From Lucinisca nassula (lineage: Eukaryota; Mollusca; Bivalvia; Lucinida; Lucinidae): a DNA stretch of 64,000 nucleotides. Shown here in pieces: positions 1 to 10,020 of the stretch (its first letter is position 1; each line of letters begins with the position of its first letter). Position numbers and translations under genes: made by a program. The stretch lies in contig OY757019.1 in assembly GCA_963580285.1 (NCBI GenBank), positions 59,602,587-59,666,586 of the forward strand, read 5' to 3'. Under the pieces are notes generated by a model. The model ran no database searches, had not been told where the DNA came from, and saw nothing but the letters and a program-made list of their open reading frames with translations.

Positions 1-1347
1 CATCCATTACAAGAAACTGATATTCCTCCATACCCTATGGCAAAACTTAGTCTTGATCTATCTGGTCCTTACCCAACAACTTTGTCAGGCAATAAATATA
101 TCATCGCATTTGTTGATTGGTATAGTGGTTGGCCTGAAGCTTTTGCAGTACCAGATAAGACTGCTGAAACAGTAGCTGAACTGATCATTGGACACATTTT
201 CCCGCGTTTTGGTTGTCCTTTACAAATCGTGACGGACAATGGAACTGAGAATGTAAATAAGATGGTTAAAGAAACTTTGGAAAGACTTAATGTTGACCAT
301 ATTTTGACAAGTGTGTATCATCCTCAGAGCAATGCCAAAGTTGAAAGGTTCCATAGGACTTTGCATGATATTTTAGCTAAAATGGTAGCTGATAATCAAC
401 AGAGCTGGGATTTGTATCTTTGTCAAAGTTTAGCAGCAATCAGGTTTAATGTAAGTGAATCTTCTAAGTTCTCGCCTTATTATTTGCTGTACAATAGAGA
501 TGTAGTATTGCCAGTTGACAATATATTACAACCTAGGAGAAAGTATTTAGGTGAAGATTTTCACGAAGTTGCTTTACAAGAACAGCACAGAGCTTTTGTA
601 CATGTAAGAAATTACTTACAGCAAGCAAAGAAACGTCAGGCTAAATATGCCGACAAAAATACCAAAGAGGTAGAATTAAAAGTAGGAGATCCAGTTTATT
701 ATCAGAATAAACAAAGAAAGGGTAAATTAGGACAGAAATGGAAACCTTATTATAGAATAATTGAGAAAACAGGGCCCGTATCTTTTATAATTAAGAATCA
801 ATTAGATGGCACAACAAGTAGAGTATATGCGGGTGATTTAATAAAAGCAAATGTATATGATTGGAATCTTTCCAAAAATGATAAATGTAGAAAACTAAGG
901 GACGCAGCATATGTAATTCCACCTCAAGCCTCTGAGTCAGAGACAGAATCTGATTCTGACCCAGAAGAACAAATTCCCTTGGCTAAGTTAGTTAAGAGGT
1001 ATAGGCAGGAAAGAGAACATTCTTCTGATGAAGATGATATTCCTTTGATGGAATTGCAGAAAAGAATTAAACACAGAGAAGCTAGGCAAAATCAAAGTGA
1101 AGAAACCGAGGTCAAGGACAGGGAGTGTAATGACGAGTTATTCTCCGATAATTCCTGTCCTATGCCTTTAATAGAAAATAATGATTTAGCTAGCGATATG
1201 GAAGTGAACGAAGTTTGTTCACAGCAGCCATTGTATAATAGTGTAGTCAGTGAAACAGTTAGGTCACAGAAAAAGAGACAAAAGAAGTCTCAAGATAAAG
1301 CAGAGAATATGAAACAATTTTTGAGGTTAATGTCTACTATGTTATAA
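1..1347 (+). CDS. pol: Integrase (3' end of pol), Ty3/gypsy-type LTR retrotransposon, 5' incomplete
   Basis: The frame is open from base 1; the first ATG is at 37, but the protein clearly began upstream, outside the window. The DDE integrase core is visible: Asp in SLDLSGPY (codon 55-57), Asp in IVTDNGTEN (235-237) and Glu in NAKVERFHRT (343-345), with 35 residues between the last two (DD35E). The N-terminal HHCC zinc finger is not in the window. After the core comes a GPY/F-like module (around 690-850; WKPYYRIIEKTGPVSF), then a long acidic/basic tail with SESETESDSD and two similar phrases, IPLAKLVKR and IPLMELQKR. The integrase joins element DNA to the host chromosome. No stop or frameshift is seen, so this part looks young. 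The downstream envelope frame supports an errantivirus-like element rather than a plain gypsy element. Confidence 0.9.
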   Translation, partial: HPLQETDIPPYPMAKLSLDLSGPYPTTLSGNKYIIAFVDWYSGWPEAFAVPDKTAETVAELIIGHIFPRFGCPLQIVTDNGTENVNKMVKETLERLNVDHILTSVYHPQSNAKVERFHRTLHDILAKMVADNQQSWDLYLCQSLAAIRFNVSESSKFSPYYLLYNRDVVLPVDNILQPRRKYLGEDFHEVALQEQHRAFVHVRNYLQQAKKRQAKYADKNTKEVELKVGDPVYYQNKQRKGKLGQKWKPYYRIIEKTGPVSFIIKNQLDGTTSRVYAGDLIKANVYDWNLSKNDKCRKLRDAAYVIPPQASESETESDSDPEEQIPLAKLVKRYRQEREHSSDEDDIPLMELQKRIKHREARQNQSEETEVKDRECNDELFSDNSCPMPLIENNDLASDMEVNEVCSQQPLYNSVVSETVRSQKKRQKKSQDKAENMKQFLRLMSTML

Positions 1348-1468
1348 AAATGACCTCGTAATACAGTGTTCTTTAATGAGGTAAAGGCCTCATGTATGTT
1401 AATAGAGGTGAATTGTAAATAAGTACCTCGCATTTAACAGTATAGTTATGCCCAGTATAGTTATGCCC

Positions 1469-1486
1469 GTTTTTATTTAATTTCAG
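1469..1486 (+). promoter_or_regulatory. Probable splice acceptor for the envelope mRNA
   Basis: A pyrimidine-rich stretch ending in tttaatttcag (AG at 1485-1486) lies 12 bases before the first ATG (1499) of the envelope frame and after the integrase stop. In insect gypsy-type elements the envelope is made from a spliced subgenomic RNA. The position fits that, but the donor would lie outside the window. Confidence 0.5.
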
Positions 1487-1498
1487 ATTAACATATTG

Positions 1499-3310
1499 AT
1501 GATCACATTAATCTTGGGATCATGCTATGTTAGCATTGCATTCGGACTCTTTACATCCGAAAATGTTGTATTTCAAAAGACTAATGAAGTCTTTATTAAC
1601 GATGCACACTGGTCTGTAACATTTATTCATGATTTGAGACCGTTTAAAAATCTAATTTTAAAGATTCAAAACGATCTTGCTCGCACTGATGAAATTGTAA
1701 AAGCTATTACAATCTTTTATCAGAAATCAAATCTAACGGGATACGTAGAAACATTTCAAAGCTTACATGTAGAAGTTGACCTATAAACAGATACATATAC
1801 TTCTGTTTATGAAAACTTTGATGAGTACCAGACACTTTCAGAAAACAAACATAAGCACAAAAGGTCATTGCTTCCTATAGTAGGACAGTTAATGAGTACT
1901 TTGTTCGGTACTGTATCAGAAAGTGACCTTGAGAACATAGATAGAAATGTTAAAGCCTTGGCACTTAATCAAGAACAAATTATACATGATCTTGATGTAA
2001 GTTTATCGGTATTAAACTTAACGAGAATGCAAGTAGCGGAAAACAGGAGATCTATAATGGATCTCATCATTGTTATTCAGAAACTAGATCGTAAAATAAG
2101 TTTGCTTGGAAGAACATTTGAACAACAGTTTGTTAGACTCGAACAATTTATTCATACATACTTACAATTTAAAATGATACTTGATGAAATTAGGCTTACA
2201 ACTCAAGATGCCATATTTTATCTTGAAAGCTTAAAGTCTGAACTAAATATGTTATCAATGCATCACTTATCTACCAATACAATCTCTCCAAAAGATCTTA
2301 AGGAACTATTGATTGAAGTAGAAACAAAACTTCCCAATAACTTTGAGTTACCTAAAAATCCTCGTAAAGACATTTGGTATTTCTTCAAAACATTGACATG
2401 TATAACATACCTTGAAGATAATGAGATTAGGATTATTCTTAAGATCCCACTAATTAACACAAAAGAAGAGTATGAAGTGTATAAAATATATAACCTACCA
2501 CTACCTCTATCCACCAATAACGACACAGACGTATTATTAAAGTATAGCTTAGAAAACGAAATGTTACTGGTCTCAGAGGATAAAACAAAGTTTTCGCTTC
2601 TATCTGAAAGTACATTTCAGATGTGTAATAATTATCATTTCCAGTTTTGCAATCCTGAAACAGCATTCTATCAGACAAATGTAAACAAATTCTGCGTTGT
2701 TGCTCTCTTTATGCAAAACCTGCATGACATTAAAAAGTACTGTAAACAAGTAGTTGTGTTGAATGAAAGGTTGCCAACTACGAAGTACTTGATATTTGGT
2801 ATTTGGATTGTGGTCACAAATAAACCTCTGACATTTACATTAAATTGTCAGTCACATGAATCTGAAAATGTTGACATTAAAATCACACCACCATTTGGTA
2901 TTATTCGGTTAAATAACACATGTAAAGCATCAAACAAATATTTACAGTTACCTGAGTATTTCGGCGGACATAGTAACTTTGAAAGGTCAGATCCGTTGCA
3001 AGCACTTTTAAAACTACATAATGTTTCGAACTTTTCATTTTTGATTGAAATTAAAACTAAACTAGGATCCAAACCAATACAGTTGCCACCGCATTTGTCG
3101 AGTTTAAAAGAGATCCCGTTACAAAATCTACTTCATGAAACAAGACACTATAAGACTGTCATGTTAGGTGAGAGAAAAGCCAGTACTAATTGGATACATG
3201 TTATGTTAATCAGCATTGCATCGACGGTTATAATTATTGTAATTATCTTAATGATCTTTCGTAAAAGAAATTTTGTGTATAAGATAATTGGTGTGGGACA
3301 ACTCACATGA
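1499..3310 (+). pseudogene. env: Envelope fusion protein of the LTR element, interrupted by one in-frame stop
   Basis: A single reading frame of about 600 codons begins with a hydrophobic signal-peptide-like segment at ATG 1499 and is cut by a TAA at 1784-1786. The same frame is open on both sides of that stop. Downstream lie a basic cluster K-H-K-H-K-R (1847-1864), which looks like a furin-type site, and directly after it a hydrophobic, Gly-containing segment placed like a fusion peptide. Further on are coiled-coil-like stretches, cysteine-bearing regions (about 2600-2950), and a strong membrane anchor (about 3191-3259) followed by basic residues. This order matches baculovirus-F-like envelopes of insect errantiviruses; it would act at the cell surface. 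A frame ends at 3308-3310, but see the displaced tail. With the stop present a full-length product is not expected. The family assignment rests on architecture, not on an alignment. Confidence 0.75.
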
Positions 3311-3455
3311 TCTTGAGAAGGTAAATGTGAAACGGTCACCGATCAAAGGTGATATAGAGATGTCCACTCTGATCGAAGAACAACACGTCAATGACGTAGA
3401 GGAAGGACAGAAGCCCTTCAGGTGGACTGATGCAAAGGCGGCATGGGCAAAGTAA
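3288..3455 (+). pseudogene. Displaced cytoplasmic-tail frame of the envelope
   Basis: In the frame one base ahead of the envelope frame, an open stretch runs from 3288 to a TAA at 3453-3455, about 55 codons rich in Lys, Asp, Glu and Arg. It starts just where the envelope frame ends after its membrane anchor. The composition looks coding, which suggests that a small indel near 3288-3308 removed an originally longer cytoplasmic tail. The alternative is a chance open frame. No joined product is implied. Confidence 0.4.
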
Positions 3456-3803
3456 AACGAGAAAAATCTGTGCACAGTGATGTAGTAAAACAGATTTATT
3501 TATGAACAGTTTTAACAGAGAGTATTACATGTTATGTAATTGCTATATGATGCAATTGAACTTTATCGTACGATGTGTTTTCATTATGTATATAGTTCAT
3601 GACTGTGAATCGTATTAGTACTTATAGTTATAGTACATTGACATTTAAGTGACATTTATATGAGACGTTTATATGTGCCTTGTATAGTCCTGAAGACTAT
3701 GCATGGACGAAGACCTAGTAAATAGAACTTTATTTAGTGACTTTATTAAAGTCCTGAGTATGCCCCTAAAGGTCATGCTTAGGTGAAGATTTACATGTGA
3801 CAT

Positions 3804-3822
3804 TAAACTTTATTTATTACAG
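3804..3822 (+). promoter_or_regulatory. Probable splice acceptor before the small ORF
   Basis: The stretch actttatttattacag (AG at 3821-3822) is a good pyrimidine-rich acceptor 18 bases before the ATG at 3841. The arrangement repeats that seen before the envelope, so the small ORF could be read from its own spliced RNA. Confidence 0.4.
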
Positions 3823-3840
3823 CCAAATGATGTTAGTGTT

Positions 3841-4077
3841 ATGCAAGAACACTATACAAACTGCAAAGAACATCCGACTCACCCTACTTACTTGATGACA
3901 AATTCAAACCACCAAGAAGCAAGCACCAGCGACAACAACGATGGAAAACTAATACCAAACAAAATTCATCATGTTCCAGTTATATCTATTCCACAACCAC
4001 CGACAGTGTTAAATCTACGAGAAGAACAATGTGACTGTGCATTTTCACCACCAACAAAGAAACAGAAACTTAATTAA
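3841..4077 (+). CDS. Small accessory ORF with nuclear-localisation-like C-terminus (unknown function)
   Basis: A 78-residue ORF lies between the envelope and the probable LTR. I do not recognise its family. It is polar, rich in His, Asn, Ser and Thr, has a short proline phrase (SIPQPPTV), a Cys pair (CDC) and ends in SPPTKKQKLN, which resembles a classical basic nuclear-localisation signal. The base composition is richer in G+C than the AT-rich DNA on both sides, which argues for coding. A good splice acceptor lies 18 bases upstream. Accessory ORFs in this position are unusual for gypsy-type elements. A role in RNA export or transcription of the element is an inference only. A chance ORF of this size cannot be excluded. 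Confidence 0.45.
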   Translation: MQEHYTNCKEHPTHPTYLMTNSNHQEASTSDNNDGKLIPNKIHHVPVISIPQPPTVLNLREEQCDCAFSPPTKKQKLN

Positions 4078-4146
4078 AACAGTGTGTTTTAATAAGCCCT
4101 TTATTGGTCTAATACTTGTGTAGAAGTCCTCGTTACAAGTATATTG

Positions 4147-4612
4147 ATTATCCTGGTAATTAGGAAGTCTACTAGATTAGAAGGGTTGATTAAAGGAAAT
4201 GTTTAAGAAAACATTCTTTAACATTTAACGAACTTAATAACGTTTATCCTGGTCACATTAGTTTAAAATCCTGATCGTATAACATCCTAGTCAGTTATAA
4301 GATTATTTATCCTGGTCGCAAAAGTAGATTAAAATAAATATGGCAGTAATCCTGGTCATATGAAAAGATAATTGATTAATTAATGATCTTGGTCACTTGT
4401 ACATGCTGATGATGTATTGGTCATCCTGATCATTATATTGAGTACTTATACATCCTGGTCACATCCTGGTCACTTGTGTAAGTATATTATCCTGGTCACT
4501 AATGTATATATCCTTAAATCTTAGATACTTGTATGCATGAGTGCATATGCTCATATATGTTTATTCTGGTCACTTATATATACGATCAATTGTGGTTTAT
4601 CCTGGTCACTTA
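4147..4612 (+). repeat. Array of about a dozen TCCTGGTCA motifs
   Basis: The short phrase TCCTGGTCA, or a one-base variant, recurs near 4151, 4247, 4269, 4285, 4310, 4350, 4387, 4423, 4453, 4464, 4490, 4564 and 4600, always on this strand. The DNA between copies is AT-rich and unlike, so this is not a simple tandem repeat. The last two copies also share the following cacttatatatacgatca. The array lies in the part of the element that would be the U3 region, where enhancers sit. The core TGGTCA resembles a nuclear-receptor half-site; that link is inference. Confidence 0.7.
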
Positions 4613-5566
4613 TATATACGATCACTTGCGGTTATTATGTTGATGACACTTTATTCATTGATGCATGATGTTGTGTTATTGTGCATGAATATCATTGATA
4701 CTATAACGATATATGTTTAACCATATATGTTTAAAAAGTTGTGATCAGAGAGAGTTATTAGGTAAATTAATTAAAGGGTTAATTAATTTACTTAAGAATG
4801 GGAGGTATATAACATAGTCATGTTATGCAGTCGGTATTATGCATAGGCATGTTTTCTATATGACTGAAATAGTATTGAAGGTACGTAAGACTGATATGCT
4901 TGAATGAGTGTTGAGTAGGCAGTAAGCTTCTGCTTCTGTAGCATTACGGTTTAGGAAAGTAATAAGCATCAATTATAATTATGAAATAGCTTCATCTAAT
5001 ATCCTAAAATACCATTTCTATAACTTTGTATAAAATGCAGACATGAACCCATGTTGCACTTACATGTAACTTGGAAGCTGTTCAAAACAGTATTTCGAAA
5101 TATCATATGACGATGATATTTACTTAAAGGTTATTTTCACATGCAGGTGGGACATAATTGCTTAAGTCAACATTTATTGAATATTTTAGGTGCAGTGATA
5201 TTTAGATAGACCTTTCCAGAAGCTAATACCAGCATGTCAATTGAGTGTATGTTTATATGTCATTATCTAATTTGGACATATTATTTACATAGCATTTAGA
5301 ATTTATTTACGTAATGGTTCTGCAGGTGCATGAAAGAATGTGAGAAAGCGTATATATACCGCCTCTGATCACGGCTTCGGGAGTTGTATTTTGTGTCACT
5401 CTAAGGTGCTAGACCATGCCAGTTAGAGTATTGGTCTAGCGGTATTTTAATGGAGCAGAAAGCTCTTGCATTCAATTAAACTTGAAAATGTTATAAAATG
5501 ACTTTAGTTTTATTTGTTAGTAAAAATCTATACGATCACAGCCTTTAGGTGTGTGGCTATGTTACA
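4200..5566 (+). mobile_element. Probable 3' LTR of the envelope-bearing element
   Basis: The right end is placed at ...gttACA (5564-5566), directly before an AT dinucleotide run. A TATA box (5351-5358), a likely start about 30 bases later and a polyadenylation-like attaaa (about 5476) lie in the order expected of U3-R-U5. The left end is less certain: the purine run aaaggaaa followed by TGTTTAAG puts it at 4200, giving about 1.37 kb. Another purine run (aagaatgggagg, about 4795) is an alternative. The 5' LTR is outside the window, so no comparison is possible. Confidence 0.45.
5351..5358 (+). promoter_or_regulatory. TATA box of the LTR
   Basis: TATATATA stands alone in front of a G+C-richer stretch, 215 bases before the LTR end, as expected for the promoter that starts genomic RNA of the element. 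Confidence 0.4.
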
Positions 5567-5589
5567 ATATATATATATATATATATATA
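5567..5589. repeat. (AT)n microsatellite
   Basis: Uninterrupted AT dinucleotides directly abut the end of the LTR; they may be the insertion target. Confidence 0.9.
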
Positions 5590-6121
5590 ACTATGAAAAA
5601 ATTAAAGAAACACTGGAATAAAAGTTATTTTTCCTGTATTTTTAACAACCGGTTTCATCCATGATGGAATTTTCAAGTTAACAATTATGGCTGACTATAT
5701 ATATATAGTATACCTTCCCTGTCATCGGCCGCACTTTTCAGACACTAATTTCAAATTTTATTAATTTCAAACCAAACTGGTCAGTAACCGCTATACATGT
5801 AAGCTATATAAGATAATTAAATACTGAATTTAACATATCATTGCAGCATTTTATTACATTTAATTTATAAATCAACCATGCTTTTATAGATAAAAATTGT
5901 ACGTTTAACAAAGGCTTGACACTTCTTACAAGGGAAAAACTACATAAACAATGTGAGCAGTAATAATTACAAGTTATAGCTTTCTAAATACAATACTTGT
6001 TTCAAGTTCAACTTCTCTCAACTGTGGTAAAATCACATGGTCTTAATTTTATAAATAAACACGAACTAGGCCTATGCCTTTTGCCATGTAGAAAAATTGG
6101 CAACATAAATAATATTGTTTG
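5590..6121. other. AT-rich stretch, nothing recognised
   Basis: No ORF, structure or repeat was recognised beyond a short (TA)n at about 5694-5710. Confidence 0.5.
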
Positions 6122-6345
6122 TGTGTTTGTTTGTTTGTTTGTATGGGAGTTTAACGGCCCGGTCAACACTATTTAGATCAATTTTGAGCCGGGTCAATTT
6201 AAATATCCACACTATTCCTGGGCAGGCTTATACGTAAGCGGATAACCAGAACAGCGCATATTCTTTCGCCAGAAACTGACAACTGCCCTTCTTGAATCAG
6301 CGGAAGGGGGAGAACGATCGTAGAAAAGAGATAGAATAGATAGTA
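6122..6345 (-). mobile_element. SINE family C copy, head truncated
   Basis: Read on the minus strand it ends in gggccgttaaactccc plus a (CAAA)n tail. The body, including ctgattcaagaaggg and tttctggcg, matches the copy at 32164-32825, which has a tRNA-like head. That head is missing here, and the sequence becomes unrelated beyond about 6345. Confidence 0.65.
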
Positions 6346-6484
6346 GAGGTGATTAAAGCGAGGGACAGTGAAGAATGAGGAAAATGAATGGAGGTGTGGA
6401 GACGGAAAAAAAACCGCCACATCCCCCCTCTAAGTTTACCTGCTGCAAAAACAGCAGGCGTTTTTCAACTGTAAGTCAACATCG

Positions 6485-6775
6485 GGCTTGAAGAAACAGA
6501 TGGGCTGCATGATGCTTCCAGGCAGAGCTCCAATCCGACCGCACACGAGTACTGTGAAACCCTTTAGAGGATCTAAGCCTGCCCAGGTAAGTGAGTCGGT
6601 GTGAGTCGGATCATAACTCTATTGGTTTCACTGGACGACAGGGCTTGAGATGTCATTTCATCTCAATGTCGGGTTAAAGTCCCACACAATTGGAAGCAAC
6701 GTCTCCAAAATGACCTATACAGTGATGACGGGGATTTTAAACCTCAAATCAAACAAACAAAAACAAACAACTGCA
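6485..6775 (+). mobile_element. SINE family A copy
   Basis: Family A reads: gggcttgaag head, gaggatctaagcctg, ttgagatgtcatttcatc, ggaagcaacgtctccaa, then gttaaacctcaaatc and a (CAAA)n tail. This copy is close to full length, about 290 bp. No clear tRNA B box is seen. The LINE-like tail suggests mobilisation by a partner LINE. Other copies: 7530, 13308, 19318, 21788, 22693, 23145, 30551, 44486, 46156, 53650, 55881, 58342 and 60731. Confidence 0.75.
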
Positions 6776-6954
6776 AATTAGAATCCCCAGTAACTGCAAC
6801 ACCTTTGCCATCACCCAAATAGGTTTGTTTTAAATAAATTGAAATCCAGATGTTTTCGTGCTTCAAGTCTGTCTACAATATGATTTTTTACCCTTTACAT
6901 TACACAGCCTCATAATCTTATAAAAGAAAAACTTGAATGATTTAATTGAATGGA

Positions 6955-7515
6955 CATTTCATAGGGAAGTTTCCCTCTATCTTGCATGTAATGTAAGAAA
7001 TGCTTTGTTCACTTCAGAAGAGCATAATATTAGACTTTAGGGTCATGTCAGAAAGTTTGGAAGCTTTCACCTTTCTTCTTGACAATATTTATATAAGATT
7101 TGGTACTAAGTTATTCAGACAAATTGTGGGTATTCCGATGGATACGCATCGCGCACTCCTCGTGGCTGATCTGTCATTATTTTGTTATGAGAGAGACTTA
7201 TGTCTCTTTCCGTTGGGAACCAATCTGAAATCATTGAAGCCTTTAGCTCGACTTTTGGATATCTGGATGATTTATTAAATATTGACAATTTACCGATTTC
7301 GATGGTTAGATCGGTGAAATTTACCCCCCCCCCCCCCCCCACCAACCCACCTCAGTTAAAAAAAGCAAATTCTTCTGATACCGAGGCCCCGTTTTTCGAT
7401 TTACATCAATCTATTGCAGATAGGTTTGTTTCCTGAAAAATATGATAAATGCAATGATTTTGAGCTGGAGGTGTGTGGCTGACGACAATGTGGCAATGAT
7501 TTTGAGTTTGATATT
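6955..7515 (+). pseudogene. Penelope-like element reverse transcriptase relic
   Basis: The translation shows the Penelope reverse transcriptase finger and palm: DNIYIRFGTK, IVGIPMDTHRA, LFCYERD, then, after a frameshift near 7197, the catalytic YLDD (codons 7260-7271) in YLDDLLNIDN. Further on SDTEAPFFDLHQSIADRFVS ends at a stop (about 7434). At least one frameshift and stops make it dead. A poly-C run (about 7323-7340) lies within. It is cut by a SINE at 7530. The same protein appears at 41135 and 47565. Confidence 0.75.
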
Positions 7516-7529
7516 CCATGTGTGGCATC

Positions 7530-7829
7530 GGCCCCCGCCCATAGGGGCTTGAAGAAATATATGGGCTGCATGGTGCTTCCACGCAGAGCTGAATCCGGCC
7601 CGCACACTAGTACTGGTAAACCGCTTAGAGGATCTAAGCCTGTCCAGGAACCGCGGTGCGAGGCGGACCTTCCATGCTAATAAACCCCATTGGTTTCATT
7701 GGGCGACAGGGCTTGAGATGTCATTCATCTCAATGTCGGGTAAAAATCCCACAAAATTGGAAGCAACGTCTCCAAAATGACCATTACAGTGTTGACGGGG
7801 ATGTTAAACCTCAAATCAAACAAACAAAA
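7530..7829 (+). mobile_element. SINE family A copy with 14-bp target duplication
   Basis: A near-complete copy flanked by ccatgtgtggcatc (7516-7529) and ccgtgtgtggcatc (7830-7843), a target-site duplication with one mismatch. This sets the ends of family A precisely: start gggcttgaag-type head after a G+C-rich lead, end (CAAA)n. Confidence 0.85.
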
Positions 7830-7979
7830 CCGTGTGTGGCATCCTCACAGTGTAGGACCGGGAATGTACTGTGTTTGGGATGTTTGAATGTGACCTATGA
7901 TCTGTGCAGTGACTCCAGTCTTCTATATTCAGTTTTTAAAATGTCTCTTCTTGAATAAATAATTGTAAACTTACTTGTA

Positions 7980-8154
7980 CAGTCCAACCTGTATTAAGCA
8001 AGCACCTTTGGGATAATCAAAAAGTGCTTGCTTAAGACAGGTGCTTGCTTAACATAGGTGAATTTTAATACATTTTCCCTTTTTTCGGCAACTGAAAGCC
8101 TGCTTGCTCAGGTTGCTTGCTTAATAAAGGTGGCCACTAAGAGAGGTTTTACTG
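7980..8154. mobile_element. pogo/Tigger-like MITE
   Basis: The 175-bp element starts CAGTCCAACCT and ends GGTTTTACTG, flanked by TA on both sides. The interior repeats the phrase gcttgcttaa in both directions. No ORF. CAGT...ACTG ends with TA duplication are typical of pogo-like Tc1/mariner elements. A relative lies at 26726-26902. Confidence 0.65.
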
Positions 8155-8156
8155 TA

Positions 8157-9375
8157 TTGTCATTGTACAGTGAACTGAGATCTTGTACAGGGGCCTGAAA
8201 GTTATGTGATTTATTGTGAAGAATTAAAGGTGAAGTTTTACACAAAATACACCGAAAGATCACGTGCACTCTTTCAACTTTGAAGAGATATTAAAATTCA
8301 CCTTTAAAAGACGAATTCGGAATCTGTCTTCTCAAATGTTGGGACCAGTTGCAAGTATTAAATTCTTTATTGCATGGGTCCCTACTGAGGCTCAGCTCAA
8401 TGGTTAAGTGTATTTGAAAATCGTGTCCTTTTCCAAAGGGAACTATTCTGACAAGATTCAGTCCAGTTTAAATGAGCACCTAAGGTTGAATCTTTCGGCG
8501 CACTAACTGCAGCCTTATTGCAAATGGAGGTTGGAAAGGGTTGGGGGTGTAGTAAGTCTATAATGCAACTTCAAGTTTCTTTTTACTGATAAATTTTGAT
8601 TGCCTTTGCTTTGAGCCATATTTTGGGCTCTTTCTTTTGTTTATTCGAGTTTGGTCAATACAGAGTTATCTATCTTACCGAGGGGTTACCGCGGGCGTAA
8701 CAATGTTGAAGTTTGGTACAGATGTGGAAAGTGGTTCAATATCTTGTAAATTACCAGAAACAGGCTGCTGCTTATCTGTCCTTTTCCTTGTTAATTTTCT
8801 TTTTCTCAAAATTTTACGCATTACAAATTTGGGTCAGAATTTTCCCAGGCACTATAAGGGCTTAAAAGTTGAAACTTAGTACACAAATTGATCATGACGT
8901 GTACCATAATCAGCCTGCTTGTGCTTATGTTCCATAAGTTTCTATAGCGACCGAATCTTTCAAAATCTCCTCTATGAGGGTTGCTTGAATTTTTTTTTTC
9001 ATAGGAATGTTTCTTCAATAGAGGGTCTTCAAATATTGTTAAAGCAATTCTGTTGGACAGGCCTGAAGTAATAGATTGGGCTGCACAATGTTACACTTTG
9101 TACTCTTTAACAAAAAGGTGTCTAATTGGCACAGGTTTTTCAAATACTTCTTTATACTGTTTTTTGAATTCGTAATAGATCTGAAGTTTATATTTCAAAA
9201 CAGTTCTTCTTTTCATATTGAACCACAAAATAGTTTCAATAGTCATATTCCAGTATGCCTTACGCCGTTTATCTTTTTTACAGATATTTCTTGTTTCAAA
9301 TTTGGGGGCTTAAGGAACCAAACAAGATCTTGTCGTAAAATAGATAAAGGTCAATCCAGTGTCATTATTTATATA
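8157..9375. other. No gene recognised
   Basis: AT-rich DNA with only short frames. A stretch about 8590-8890 (with gggttaccgcgggcgtaacaa) looks like decayed repeat, but I could not assign it. Confidence 0.4.
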
Positions 9376-9850
9376 GAAGTGAAGGCAATGATCAGGAATC
9401 GATACAATTAACCCATAGCTCCCACGAGAGACACCAAAGGGAAAGAAACACAAACATGAAACAACGTGACCATAATGGACACATCAATAGCGGAAAGCTT
9501 AAAGGAGAGTTTCTGTCCCACAAAATGACCAATTGCATATCCAAACCAAAATAAAATAAGCGATGCACACACTGAAAGACAAGCCATAACAAAATTAAAC
9601 CACGACAGAGAAGAACCGCCTTGGAACGGTCAGTGAAAAGAATTCCACTGGGGGCTTAAATCGATTTTACATGACCAATATCTTCGCCCTTACTTCCGTC
9701 ATGATTTAGACAAATAATTTGTTCAGTCCTCATGAAGGCCTGATGAGTTACATCAGTGCAACAACATCTCCGTAAACACAAAAATCAAACAACCAAAGCG
9801 ATGAAACAACGGTGAAACCACTTTGTAGGGCTTAAGTCCTTCTTGCTGTC
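9376..9850 (-). mobile_element. Penelope-like element, 3'-terminal fragment
   Basis: The block gaagtgaaggcaatgatcag ... ccttggaacggtcagtg ... gcgatttagacaaataatttg is the reverse of the 3' end of the element seen after Penelope protein code at 42440-42915 and 48478-48968. That makes this a 5'-truncated copy in minus orientation. Related copies: 10300, 15828, 31319, 32379, 38073, 41010, 46489, 46723, 47325 and 49829. Confidence 0.65.
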
Positions 9851-9883
9851 TGGGGACCATCTTGGTCATGTGAGCAAGACCAA

Positions 9884-10020
9884 TTATATAACCGTTTTTT
9901 TCCCGCGAGGCATAGATGTTCTATATTAAATATGACTCAAATTTGTCATGTGGTTTCTGATGTGAAGATATTTGAACTGTTGATTGCAGTCAATACTTTT
10001 GATCTTTGGCAAAGGTCAAC
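9884..10020. repeat. Dispersed repeat shared with 26550-26670
   Basis: The stretch ccgcgaggcatagatgttct ... gaagatatttgaactgttgattg recurs, diverged, near 26570-26665. Nature unknown. Confidence 0.5.

Noticed and set aside
2263..3339. Minus-strand frames under the envelope
   Set aside because: Shadows of the plus-strand envelope frame with no motif of their own.
4795..4810. Alternative LTR start after aagaatgggagg
   Set aside because: Possible, but no TGT follows it; the start at 4200 fits the TGT...ACA rule better. Not excluded.
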